Assembly (NCBI GenBank): GCA_010692425.1
Contig: JAAHHJ010000006.1
Span: forward strand, 118,128 to 172,031
Length of the DNA stretch: 53,904 nt
DNA from: Symploca sp. SIO3C6
GTDB taxonomy: Bacteria > Cyanobacteriota > Cyanobacteriia > Cyanobacteriales > Coleofasciculaceae
Direction: 5' to 3'
Below, piece by piece: positions 43,097 to 52,646 of this stretch (position 1 is its first letter; each line of letters starts with the position of its first letter). The notes under the pieces are model-generated. The model saw nothing but the letters and a program-made list of their open reading frames with translations. It made no database searches and was not told the origin of the DNA. A program made the translations under genes and the position numbers.

Positions 43097-44143
43097 TTAA
43101 TGAGAGACTAATTTAGAGTTTTTAACTGACAACCATCCTTGATCAAGATACCATTGCGCTAACTCTTTTAACCCTTCTACATCTGAATGGAGAGGCACAA
43201 ACCCTAGTAAATCTCTCATCTTTGCTGTGTTAAATGAGCGGTCTTTTGTATAAAATGCCAGCCGTCTTCTATAAATAGGTGGTTCTATCCCTAAAGGACG
43301 ACAAATTAGTTCAAAAAAATCACCTAAAGCAAAGATTGGAGCAGCTGGCAAACTAATAAATTTAAAAGAAATACCATAATATTCACTAATAATACAGACC
43401 ATTTGTTTAAAACTAATTGCCTCCTTACTGCCACAAATAAAAACTTCTCCTACTGCTTGAGGATGAATTGCTGATAGCAGAAAGAAGTTAGTTAAATCAT
43501 CAACATGGATTAAATGGAGTAAGTTGCTACCATTGCCAATGATTGGTATCCACTGGCGGCAAACCATTTTAAAAATTTTTAAAAACCTTTTCTCTCCAGG
43601 ACCGTAGATTCCTGCTGGTCTAACTACAGTAACTGGTAAACCTTCCTTTTTGGCAAAATCTCTGATCCAAAATTCACCTTCTAATTTAGTTTCTTGATAT
43701 ATATCTCCGGGATGTATTGGACAGTTTTCATCACCGGGAGGGTTTTCTACATGACCATGAACACCGATTGTTGAAACGTGAATAAAACGTTTAAACTCTG
43801 GTTCTTGTAAAGCGAATTTTGCCAGTAATTGTGTACTTAAAACGTGAACATTGTAGTAAACATTATCGGCTGATTTTGCCTCCCTAAAAGGAGTGACAAT
43901 GTGAAATATATAATTGACTCCTTTTATGACTTTTTTAATTAACTCTTCATCAAAGACATCACCTCTAATCCATTGGATTTTCATACCAGTGAAAGGCTCA
44001 AGATGAGAGCTGGGACGGGCAATAGCTATGACATCTAAACCTTGTTGTACTAATTTACGGACAAGAACTGAACCTGTAAATCCTGTAGCTCCAGTTACTA
44101 AGACTCGACTGCCAGTGGGAAGTTTAAATTGAGACTTTTCCAT
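43097..44143 (-). CDS. NAD-dependent epimerase/dehydratase (extended SDR)
   Basis: A 348-residue extended short-chain dehydrogenase. The NAD-binding start is RVLVTGATGFTGSVLVRKL, the catalytic YxxxK is YQETK after STIGVHG, and VVRPAGIYGPGEKRFLK follows. The group includes sugar epimerases and 3-beta-HSD-like enzymes. In this locus it probably modifies a sugar nucleotide or a lipid-linked sugar. There is no evident operon partner within 50 bases. Confidence 0.87.
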   Translation of the reverse strand: MEKSQFKLPTGSRVLVTGATGFTGSVLVRKLVQQGLDVIAIARPSSHLEPFTGMKIQWIRGDVFDEELIKKVIKGVNYIFHIVTPFREAKSADNVYYNVHVLSTQLLAKFALQEPEFKRFIHVSTIGVHGHVENPPGDENCPIHPGDIYQETKLEGEFWIRDFAKKEGLPVTVVRPAGIYGPGEKRFLKIFKMVCRQWIPIIGNGSNLLHLIHVDDLTNFFLLSAIHPQAVGEVFICGSKEAISFKQMVCIISEYYGISFKFISLPAAPIFALGDFFELICRPLGIEPPIYRRRLAFYTKDRSFNTAKMRDLLGFVPLHSDVEGLKELAQWYLDQGWLSVKNSKLVSH

Positions 44144-44204
44144 ATGCTACTCTCTATAGTTAGTTGATTTAAAATTTAGGTGCTAGATACTAACTTAAAA
44201 AAAA

Positions 44205-45806
44205 TTAATTCTTGACAAGCTTTAAAATTACTGGTGAACCAAACAAATATGTCAATCCTAAAAGTTGATATAAATTCTCCATAAATGAAGAAAGACCAGG
44301 CGATTTCAATGCCCGATGCAGTACCATCGGTGCAAAGAACTGAGGATATCGCTCTGCTTTGCTCAGACCAATAGATTTAAAGAATTTTAATAGCTCGTGT
44401 TCCTTATAACAGATAAATTCTCGTGTATTCCCTTCCAAGCCTTTCTTAAATTTAAATAGATAGGGCGCAATAGCATTTACACTCCTCACTGTAGGATAGT
44501 CTACGATTACTGCCTGTTTGGCTACTCGATTTAGTTCAGTTAAAAAAGACTGCCATTGAGTCACATGGGCAAGGAATCGATAGCTGATTACAACATCAAA
44601 AGTTTCTTTGGGATAAGGTAAATCAAGAACATTGCCAACTTTAAACTTACAAAGATTGGCATCAATAAAATTCTTAATTCGCGCCTTGCAGATATCATCA
44701 CTCCCGACAACAGTAACTTGATAGCCATTTTTAATCAAAGTACCTGTGATTTGACCATGCCCTCCTCCTACATCTAAAACTTTGGCATTGGGATAGGGAG
44801 CAAGCATCTTTAAAGTTGCTTCTTCCTGTACTTTCAGAAACCAAGCCCCAATCTCGCCAGCAAAACGTGAGGCGTAATCTTCAGAAGATGTTTCAATATC
44901 TGCTGTTTCTGGAAAACCAGTTGTAGCAAGCACTTTTTTATTCACCTTTGTTTGTTTATTTTTACTCTTACACCTAAGTACAAGCTGGTTACGAAGAAAA
45001 CGCCAAGGTGTCTCTAGATCTCCATAAGCCTGAAGAGATATATTTGAATTGAGCAGCATTTGTTTAATCTGCTTTCCCGGTTCTTCAGAACTTAATGAAC
45101 CTTGAATTATAAATCCAAAACTACCAGGACGATAGAATTCAAAAGCTAAAGGAAGTGGATCACTTCCCGGTAAGATCCGTAATCCTTTTTTTTCAGCTTG
45201 TTTGAAATGAAATGGTCGTGACCAGAATACAGGACGCCCTCCATTGTCACCGAGAAAAAGAATAGGAAAAATATTGGTTTCCAAAAAATTATTTAGAATT
45301 TTTCCTCTACTTCCTATCCACTTGCCTACTCCCCATGGGAGTACAGGTATACCACCTTCAGAAATAATTGTCTTAATCGTTACTTCTAGGGGTAAACCAC
45401 CTTTAAAGCTTTGGTTAGTGATAAGTGCTAAAACTTCAAGATTTTCTGCTGTAACAATTTGGCACCCTGCAATCAAGAAAATTTTCTGACCAGACTTATT
45501 CTTAAAACATAATGATAACTGTTCCTGAGTCCGGTGTAAAGTCCAATTTATACTTTTGTTCCCACTAGATACATTTTTATATTTAGCTTGCTCAAATAAT
45601 AGATTGAAACTATTTTTAGTTGCTATTGTTTCTATTTCAGTTAAAAACAATATACCTATAAAGTTATCTGTATTGTCTCGTTGATGAGCAATTTTTTTGA
45701 AATTTACTAAGGCTGAATCGAGAAGCCTATCTAAATCGAAACAGTCATGAATATGAACATGAGAATCCGCAAGTATTAATGGATTGCTTTCATTGGAAAC
45801 TTTCAT
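44205..45806 (-). CDS. Fusion of a PHP-like N-terminal region and a class I methyltransferase
   Basis: A 533-residue two-part protein. The N-terminal part (1-260) opens ILADSHVHIHDCFDLDRLLD, a PHP/amidohydrolase-like HxH metal motif, and continues with GGIPVLPWGVGKW and LGDNGG, also of that type, then GSDPLPLAFE. The C-terminal part (about 315-533) is a SAM methyltransferase with AKVLDVGGGHGQITGTLI, VGSDDICKARI, LDLPYPKETFDVVISYRFLAHV and KQAVIVDYP. I know such PHP-like regions from surface-glycan loci of cyanobacteria, but the function of the combination is not known to me. It lies in the glycan set between the epimerase and the GlpD-like gene. Confidence 0.72.
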   Translation of the reverse strand: MKVSNESNPLILADSHVHIHDCFDLDRLLDSALVNFKKIAHQRDNTDNFIGILFLTEIETIATKNSFNLLFEQAKYKNVSSGNKSINWTLHRTQEQLSLCFKNKSGQKIFLIAGCQIVTAENLEVLALITNQSFKGGLPLEVTIKTIISEGGIPVLPWGVGKWIGSRGKILNNFLETNIFPILFLGDNGGRPVFWSRPFHFKQAEKKGLRILPGSDPLPLAFEFYRPGSFGFIIQGSLSSEEPGKQIKQMLLNSNISLQAYGDLETPWRFLRNQLVLRCKSKNKQTKVNKKVLATTGFPETADIETSSEDYASRFAGEIGAWFLKVQEEATLKMLAPYPNAKVLDVGGGHGQITGTLIKNGYQVTVVGSDDICKARIKNFIDANLCKFKVGNVLDLPYPKETFDVVISYRFLAHVTQWQSFLTELNRVAKQAVIVDYPTVRSVNAIAPYLFKFKKGLEGNTREFICYKEHELLKFFKSIGLSKAERYPQFFAPMVLHRALKSPGLSSFMENLYQLLGLTYLFGSPVILKLVKN

Positions 45807-46055
45807 CGGTTTTTAAATTAAAACTAGTTGTTATTAATTTCAGATTTTTTGTATGAAGACCTTATTGATATTGATTTTTTATTTTATTTCTTAAAAAGTA
45901 GATCCTTTTTACAGTCTATATGTCATTAATTTTACTGTTTTTTATATTAAATTAGACAGTATTTATTTGTTTTTTATACTAATATTTATGGGATACTCAT
46001 GATCTTATGCTCTTCAATTTATTGATTTTTACAAAAAAAATCCTGGAAACTAACT

Positions 46056-47741
46056 CTATGAAAATACAAGACACTTATTTTTATTAACATCACTAACTTC
46101 TTGTAATTCTTGTTGAATCCTGGAGAGACTCCAACCAACTTCTGCACCCATAGTTTGGGCACAAATATTGAGGGCTTTATACCCTGGATATCCAGCACTG
46201 CCCAATTCTGTCCGACGAAAAACCACATCACTTAATTTCTGAGCCATTTCTTCACGCACTGCATGAATTACTTCAGCCTTGAGAACAGCGAAATCACTTG
46301 TAGGTGGCTGTTGTTCATGAAAATTTTGATCTAAGTACTTGAGTACCTCAAGATAGGCAGAACCATAGTTATAAACTAGGCGGCGTATTACCTCCTTGCC
46401 TAATCCGTAGGGTGACTTGACAATCTCATCGTGCAAAAAATCTTCAAAATTATCTATTTGTCCACCATGAATTGGTGTAACTGCTGAAACTGATTTTGGA
46501 GGCTTCTGCCCCCATGATTTGAATACTTGGTCAACTACCTTCTCTGCCACATCCCTGGCAGTTGTGTATTTCACCCCAACGACCGAGATTAATCCTGACA
46601 ATCCTTCCTGGGAATAATCCCACAACTGATAATGTTTACTCAGCAGGGGTTCTCCTGTTCCAGTAACACCAGTCCTAGGAAGAAGGCCCCCATGAACAAA
46701 ATCAACCTCTTCCATTTTTAGGGCAATTGATGGGCATGCCTGGTTAACCTCATTAATCAACTCTTGAATGTCTTGTTCCTTAATTTGGAAATCATCTGGC
46801 TCTTGTTCACAAATGGCATAGGCAGTACCAATCATTGATTTGCCCCGCCAGGGAGCAATAAATAGTAAGCGAGAGCCTTTATTAATTACAGCTTCGGGGT
46901 CATGATAGCTATTGCGACAGGAAATACCAACCCCATAGGTTTCAAAGAGTTGGCGGCGAATCACCAAATTCATCGCCTTAGCAAAAGCAGTCTTAGGTTG
47001 CTGCTGCGAGTCTTTCAGTAGACCCAAAACATGATTAATCCAGGGACCACTAGTATTAACCACTGTCTTGGCGTGGATGTCAAAGTTCTCCCCTGTCAAT
47101 GAATCTTGGGCTTGGACACCAGTGATGCAATTTCCTTGCTGGAGAAAATCAGTAACTTCAACATAGTTAGCCACTGTAGCACCAGCCTGCTCAGCTGAGC
47201 GCAGTAGCGAGATAGTCAATCGCTCGGAGTTATAGACTTGAGCATCATAAAAGATAGCTCCTCCTGTTAGTCCCTGCTCCGGAATCCCTGGAAGCAATCG
47301 TTGGCACTCCTGTTTAGAAATCACACGACCATTGGGAATGTGCTTTTGTGGGTCTCTAATACAATTGCGATCGCAACTGATCAAGTCATTGAGGAGCAGT
47401 GCCACTGATAAAGCTTCTTTGCCCTTAATTCCATGCCCGTAGGTAGGGAGCAAAACTGGCAGTGGATGAACTAAATGCGGGGCAATTCGCATCAAAGTTG
47501 TGCGTTCATAAATCGATTCACGCATCCGCTTAAAGTCAGCATGCTGTAGATAGCGTAATCCTCCATGAATGGTTTTCAAGCTGTTGGCAGAGGTAGCCCA
47601 ACCAAAATCAGCTTTCTCAACCAAGACAGCCGACAAACCCCGCAAGGTGGCTTCCCAGGCTACGCAGGCACCATAAATACCAGCGCCGATAACTAAAACG
47701 TCATAAACATCTCTTGTCAGTTCTACTAAATCTCTCTTCAT
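46056..47741 (-). CDS. GlpD-like FAD-dependent glycerol-3-phosphate dehydrogenase
   Basis: A 561-residue FAD flavoprotein. The dinucleotide motif VLVIGAGIYGACVAWEATLR opens the protein. FGWATSANSLKTIHGGLRYL is the GlpD-type region, and LLFIAPWRGKSMIGT and DFVHGGLLPRTGVTGTG follow. The C-terminal helical domain (about 430-540) matches the GlpD cap. It oxidises glycerol 3-phosphate or a related substrate at the membrane. AAGGAG lies upstream of the ATG. In this locus it could tune a glycerol-phosphate pool for lipid carriers, but it may be an unrelated neighbour. Confidence 0.88.
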   Translation of the reverse strand: MKRDLVELTRDVYDVLVIGAGIYGACVAWEATLRGLSAVLVEKADFGWATSANSLKTIHGGLRYLQHADFKRMRESIYERTTLMRIAPHLVHPLPVLLPTYGHGIKGKEALSVALLLNDLISCDRNCIRDPQKHIPNGRVISKQECQRLLPGIPEQGLTGGAIFYDAQVYNSERLTISLLRSAEQAGATVANYVEVTDFLQQGNCITGVQAQDSLTGENFDIHAKTVVNTSGPWINHVLGLLKDSQQQPKTAFAKAMNLVIRRQLFETYGVGISCRNSYHDPEAVINKGSRLLFIAPWRGKSMIGTAYAICEQEPDDFQIKEQDIQELINEVNQACPSIALKMEEVDFVHGGLLPRTGVTGTGEPLLSKHYQLWDYSQEGLSGLISVVGVKYTTARDVAEKVVDQVFKSWGQKPPKSVSAVTPIHGGQIDNFEDFLHDEIVKSPYGLGKEVIRRLVYNYGSAYLEVLKYLDQNFHEQQPPTSDFAVLKAEVIHAVREEMAQKLSDVVFRRTELGSAGYPGYKALNICAQTMGAEVGWSLSRIQQELQEVSDVNKNKCLVFS

Positions 47742-47876
47742 TTAATCATAGTCTCCTTATCTCAGTCATTGAGAAAGGTATTGCAGTTGTTTTTATCAAA
47801 GGTTAGATACGCCTTAAACTATTAACCTTTTCTTATCAGTTATAGTCATGTTGTAGGAATGACACAACCTTGATAA

Positions 47877-48476
47877 TTAAGCAGTTTTCTCCACCAGTTC
47901 AGCCTGAATCCAATCATAAAGACTGTTTAAATTTTGACGGAAAACTGCAAATGTATGCCTCTTTTCTATCAGTTTTTTGCCTGCATTGCCAAGCCTTAGC
48001 CGTAAATTTTGATCTTCTATCAAGCGGAGCATACCCTCTGAAAATGCCTCGGCATTAGGAGCTGTAAGCATAGCAATTTGCTTGTCAAGTACCTGAGTAT
48101 GAGTTTGCAAATTGGTAGCTAGAAGCGCTTTCCCACTGTCGAGATAGGAATAGAGCTTCATGGGTGTATTCTTGCCCTTAATCCTAGGAGACATTAACAT
48201 GTCAGCCTGCGACAGATACATTCCTAGATGCTCAATTGGTTTAGGTCCTAAAAAATGTACACTTTTTTGGATGCCAAGACCTTGAGCTTTCTGCTGGTAT
48301 TTCTCAATATCGGCAGCCGCACCACCGATAATTACTAAATCAGCTTTGTCAGTTTGCCTCACACTCAAGGCAAAACTTTCTAAAAGTAAATCAATTCCCT
48401 GGTATGACTCCAGATTACCCACATACATCAGCAGTAAATTGCCGATTCCTAGTTCTGTTCTCAAATTACTCTGCAT
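47877..48476 (-). pseudogene. GT4 glycosyltransferase, C-terminal half of a split gene
   Basis: 199 residues equal to the nucleotide-sugar-binding half of a GT4 enzyme (LLLMYVGNLESYQGIDLLLE, VHFLGPKPIEHLGMYLSQAD, NTPMKLYSYLDSGKALLATN). The reading frame is open upstream of its ATG to about 48515, where the N-terminal half at 48511-49071 stops in the neighbouring frame. The two halves are joined if one base is removed near 48509-48513 (AATTAAATTT). This suggests a frameshift in a single gene of about 400 codons. It could still be made as a separate protein or be a sequencing error. Confidence 0.7.
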
Positions 48477-48510
48477 TTTAATACCTACATACTTTAGCTT
48501 TAAGTGAAAT

Positions 48511-49071
48511 TTAATTCAAAAGGGAGATGTCAGGAATCACCACTATCTTTCTAGGTTTGTACTTCTGGATATCCTCTGCCAAGGCATCACAAACTGCAAC
48601 AATTACCTTGGCATTTTTTACAGCAACTCCTTCCAATAAATCTAGTAAGGGAGATAGGAAGTTAAGAAATGAATACTTCTCAACCATTTGTTGAGCTAGA
48701 GATGAATCCATATCGTAAACATAGGGAATCCTGAATAGTAATTTAAGCAATAAGCCTATAAACACTGATTCCTCTCCAGCATGAACTAAATCGTAGCGTT
48801 TCTTGAAAACAAGATTAAGGACTGTGAAAAACATAAAAAAATCACAGACTATCTTCTTCCAAGAAAATCCAGGTCTAATATTGCACACAAAGGGAAGCTT
48901 GGGCGTCCGGTGGATTTTGACATACTCATACTTGAGATCGTGACCTTCAGGATAAGTAACCATGTCAACCCGGTCTCCTCTTTCAGATAAGACCTTCAAA
49001 ACCAGATCCACTGCGATTGGCGTACCACGATTTTGATAAAAAGGATGGGGAGCTAGCAATAAAACATTCAT
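48511..49071 (-). pseudogene. GT4 glycosyltransferase, N-terminal half of a split gene
   Basis: About 186 residues beginning MNVLLLAPHPFYQNRGTPIA, the acceptor-binding half of a GT4 enzyme, ending VVIPDISLLN at a TAA where the second half continues in the next frame. The ATG at 49071 is chosen because the family begins here, with AGG a few bases upstream. ATGs at 49086 and 49134 add hydrophobic residues not typical of it. Alone it lacks the sugar-nucleotide domain and should be inactive. Confidence 0.7.
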
Positions 49072-49134
49072 CCGACGCCTAAACTTCATAATCAGTAGTA
49101 ATAAAGACAGGATAAAAAAATCTGCACATTCCAT

Positions 49135-49692
49135 TACCTACAACTAGGCTTTATTGGTTTGCCAACAAACATAAACTTGGCCAGTATATATACCAGAAAA
49201 AAATCAGCAGCGGAAGATGACATAACTTAAAAAAGACTTTTATCAGGTGATGTATCTAAAGAGAATTCTTGTCTTTGCAAATGATTGGTTTTCTTCCTTT
49301 TAATAGTTGTCATTATTAAGTTAACACCTGTTTATAAAGGTGGAAATATCAACATTAAAACTTCATAATATCTTGAATAATTCATGAATTTAATTTTCGG
49401 CAAATAATTTTGGTTTTAGGTCCGCATGCAATAGGGCCATTGCATAGTGAAAGATGATCACTTTTTTGATAACAAAGCAATTAAAAAAATATATAAATAT
49501 TGAATATATGTATTTGAGTTTTAGCTATCAGCTTAAGTAAGAAGTTGGTGAATAAGAAAAGAGCATACAATTGCCCTGCCGCAGGATACCCAGAGGTTCC
49601 TAAGGGCAGTGCTAAAGACTATTAAGTACCTGCGACATTGATAAAGTTTACTGGTTGAGTCAGGGTGTAGGGTGTAGGGTAAATTATCACCC
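49135..49692. other. Gene-free spacer
   Basis: About 560 AT-rich bases between the split GT4 and the GT2 gene. It contains copy 3 of the dispersed repeat (49624-49682). I see no other feature. Confidence 0.5.
49624..49682 (+). repeat. Dispersed intergenic repeat, copy 3 (truncated)
   Basis: AAGTACCTGCGACATTGATA and the GGTTGAGTCAGGGTGTAGGG core match the repeats at 131 (inverse) and 14681. The GACGGATTTCATAATTC part is missing here. Confidence 0.7.
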
Positions 49693-50721
49693 TTAATTTT
49701 TAAGATTCTTGAAGTCTTTTTCCACGACTTCCCTGACTCTGTATATTGGTCTACCCTGGGATTCATGGTAAGTTCTCATTAGCAATTCTCCTAACAGACC
49801 AAAGCAAAACAGCTGCACACCTGTTAAGAGTAGGACTACTACCAAGATTAGTAGGGGTCGATCACCGATGCTTTCACTCAGGGCAAATTTGAGGAAGGTT
49901 AAATAGAGTCCTAAGATACTTCCTGCTACAAAGGAAACAATTCCTAGTAACCCAAACACATGCATTGGTCGCGTCAGAAACTTTTTTATAAAAAAGACGG
50001 TCAATAAATCTAATACAACCCGGAAGGTACGCCCGATCCCATATTTGCTTTTACCAAACTCTCGGGCTTTATGACCCACTGCCACTTCAGTAATTCTTGC
50101 CCCTTCAATATAGGCCAAGGCAGGCAAAAATCGATGTAACTCGCCGTAAAGATTCATATCGGCGACTAATTCTGAGCGATAAGCTTTTAGAGAACAGCCG
50201 TAGTCATGTAATTTCACCTCAGTGATACGACCAATTAGCCAATTTGCAATCTTAGAAGGCAGCAAGCGACTTATTTTTGCATCCTGTCGGTTTTTACGCC
50301 AGCCACTGACTAGGTCATAGCCTTCACCTTCGGATAGTTTGTTGAGTACTTTAGGAATTTCCGATGGTGGGTTTTGTAAATCGGCATCTAAAGTCACGAT
50401 CACTTTACCTATAGCATAATTAAACCCTGCTGCCATAGCTGCAGTTTGACCATAGTTGCGGCGCAAAAGCACTGCTTTGAGATGATGATGCTTCCGTGCT
50501 TTGTCTCTAAGTAATTGAGATGAACCGTCTTTAGAGCCATCATCTACGCAAACGATTTCGTAACTGTAACCTGTGCTGTTGAGACTGTTAGTAATCTCTT
50601 CAATTAGTTTCGGCAAGCTTTCTACTTCGTTGTAAATGGGTACTACTACGGATACCTCAGGACTACCCGAGATTAAGGCAGAGGTTTGCTGATCGTCTAC
50701 AGAAGAATATAAAGTATTCAT
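49693..50721 (-). CDS. GT2 polyprenyl-phosphate glycosyltransferase (DPM1/GtrB type)
   Basis: A 342-residue GT-A enzyme with two C-terminal membrane helices (about 245-270 and 280-310). Motifs are VVVPIYNEVESLPKLIEEI, CVDDGSKDGS, VTLDADLQNPPSEIP (metal-binding DxD) and KAREFGKSKYGIGRTF. It should make polyprenyl-phosphate-linked sugar, the donor for GT39-type transferases such as the one at 35.1-36.8 kb. It is the first of the minus-strand glycan genes. Confidence 0.92.
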   Translation of the reverse strand: MNTLYSSVDDQQTSALISGSPEVSVVVPIYNEVESLPKLIEEITNSLNSTGYSYEIVCVDDGSKDGSSQLLRDKARKHHHLKAVLLRRNYGQTAAMAAGFNYAIGKVIVTLDADLQNPPSEIPKVLNKLSEGEGYDLVSGWRKNRQDAKISRLLPSKIANWLIGRITEVKLHDYGCSLKAYRSELVADMNLYGELHRFLPALAYIEGARITEVAVGHKAREFGKSKYGIGRTFRVVLDLLTVFFIKKFLTRPMHVFGLLGIVSFVAGSILGLYLTFLKFALSESIGDRPLLILVVVLLLTGVQLFCFGLLGELLMRTYHESQGRPIYRVREVVEKDFKNLKN

Positions 50722-51364
50722 GAATTCTTTAAGATTAAGTTTGATCTCCCAATCATATAGAGAAAATTGTCCAAGCAGCAGTCTAACCTGAGGACAGATT
50801 TTCTTTAAAGACTTCTGACAATGTATCCGAAGCTGGTATGACCGAACTTATTAATCATTATTTATAAGTCAGCATTATCAGAATTATCAGTTTCGGTTTT
50901 CATACGTAGTGACCCTTTCCAGCTTTAGATAGTAAGACTATAACCACTACAGCTAATTAATGTCAGACTTGTGAGTGACTTGTCTGACGAAAACTCTCAA
51001 GACTATAGCAGACAAACACTACACCCATTCATCCAACTTTGCCAAGTAGCATTGCCCCTAGAAGTATGGCGTCCCCCCAATGGAAGACATATTTTACTTC
51101 TAACAATGTAATTCTAAGCATGAATATGCACTTCGACAATAGTTTGGTCTTGTTCAAACCGGAATTTTTAACAAAAATTTACAAAAGTTTTTTTTTGTAT
51201 TCAAAGAATATAAATCACTTCATTCATTAGCTTCAGATGAGTTAGTAATAGCTGTTAACATTAGCAAAAATATAATTAGTTTATTGATAATAAAAATACT
51301 GTTATTGTTATCATCAAGCTTCTGATTATAAGCTGAGGACTTAACTGGAGAACTTGACCTACCT
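50722..51364. other. Divergent spacer between the GT2 and serine hydrolase genes
   Basis: About 640 bases with no supported gene, AT-rich toward the right. It should hold promoters for both flanking genes. I cannot place them. Confidence 0.5.
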
Positions 51365-52297
51365 ATGACATTTTTCCGCAAAGACGAACAACTAGAAAAA
51401 TTTGGAACCCAAATCCTGGAAGCAACCTGGACAGAGTTTCCCAGTTTAGCCCGTAATCAAATTGCCCTTACCTGGATAGTTTACGATCCACCAGTGCCAG
51501 TGAATACGGGAGGGGCATTATCAGCTGAGGAATTTTGGAAGTATCAAGTCCGAGGCTTTAGATATCGTTCTCTAGAGCGGATTTATCCAGCCAGCATGGT
51601 CAAACTTTTTTACTTAGTTGCTGTTCAGGAGTGGCTAGAAAACGAAATGATTGCCCCTTCAGCTGAGTTGGAAAGAGCCATGCAGAATATGATTATCAAC
51701 TCTAGCGATGATGCTACCAGCCTAATTGTCGATATTTTGAGTGGCACCACTAGCGGTCCTGAGTTACCACCAGGACCCTTTGAAACTTGGAAGTTACAGC
51801 GCAACATTGTCAATCGCTACTTCCAGTCCCTGGGTTGGTCAGAACTAGAATCGATCAACATTAATCAAAAAACCTGGAAAGATAGTCCTTATGGACGGGA
51901 GAGAGCTTTCATGGGGAAGTTAATGGAAAACCGTAATATGCTGACAACTGATGCCACAGCCAGGTTATTACATAGTATTGTGGGGGGAGTAGCGGTTTCC
52001 TCAGCGCGATCGCAAGGGATGATGAATCTAATCAAACGTAGTCTCAACCCAGCTGATTCGATAAATGCTCAGGAAAATCAGTTAACAGGTTTCCTGGGTG
52101 CAGCTCTTCCCCAAGAGGCTCAATTGTGGTCGCAAGTAGCTTGGAGTGACCAAATTAGGCACGAAGCTGCTTACATTGAGTTACCATCCCAACCGCCCTA
52201 TCTGTTAGTGGTATTTACTCAGGGCAAAGCTAACAGCTCAAACAAAGGGATTCTTCCCTTTGTTTCTGAACAATTTGCTGCTGCCATCTGTAAGTGA
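51365..52297 (+). CDS. Serine hydrolase of the class A beta-lactamase/PBP-like fold
   Basis: A 310-residue protein. The SxxK nucleophile motif is Ser77-Met-Val-Lys80 (YPASMVKLFYL). An SDN-like motif appears as INSSDDATSLIVDIL. There is no clear KTG triad, so beta-lactamase activity is doubtful. There is no signal peptide, so it may act in the cytoplasm or be exported by another route. Cyanobacteria carry several such proteins annotated only as serine hydrolase. It is followed by a TnpB element. Confidence 0.82.
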   Translation: MTFFRKDEQLEKFGTQILEATWTEFPSLARNQIALTWIVYDPPVPVNTGGALSAEEFWKYQVRGFRYRSLERIYPASMVKLFYLVAVQEWLENEMIAPSAELERAMQNMIINSSDDATSLIVDILSGTTSGPELPPGPFETWKLQRNIVNRYFQSLGWSELESININQKTWKDSPYGRERAFMGKLMENRNMLTTDATARLLHSIVGGVAVSSARSQGMMNLIKRSLNPADSINAQENQLTGFLGAALPQEAQLWSQVAWSDQIRHEAAYIELPSQPPYLLVVFTQGKANSSNKGILPFVSEQFAAAICK

Positions 52298-52646
52298 CAT
52301 ACTCCCGTACTCGCGGGCGGGTATTGCTGGTTATTTCCTTCCAGGATTTCGACACTTGCCTAGATTGAATTGCGCTCAACTCAACCTCCGGTAGAAGATC
52401 ACTATCGGTTTCAACTTCGCTAAGGACTGCACAGGCAGTTTCCCTTGCCCTAAGCCTTAGGGTACGTTCTTAGCTTAATCTCTTGTAGGCAAAGATGAAC
52501 ATTCCTGGCGGCAATCCCCATCCTCAACGGAGTAGGGTGGGGAAGGATAGCCCGTGTGAGCAACTCCAGTTGCCGAAAACCCTTCATATTTAGTCTAACT
52601 TAGGGTATTATATAACAATAATTAGCGCTTAAGTGAGGTGATGTAA
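52298..52646. other. Non-coding stretch upstream of tnpB
   Basis: A 349-base GC-richer stretch with several small hairpins (CCCTAA/TTAGGG near 52459; CCCCATCC with GGGTGGGG near 52530). It probably belongs to the left end of the IS200/IS605-type element, since the sequence differs from the AT-rich surroundings. I cannot fix the element boundary. Confidence 0.35.

Noticed and set aside
51365-52297. Antibiotic-resistance beta-lactamase
   Set aside because: SxxK is present but there is no clear KTG motif, signal peptide or close resemblance to class A enzymes. Serine hydrolase is the safe call.
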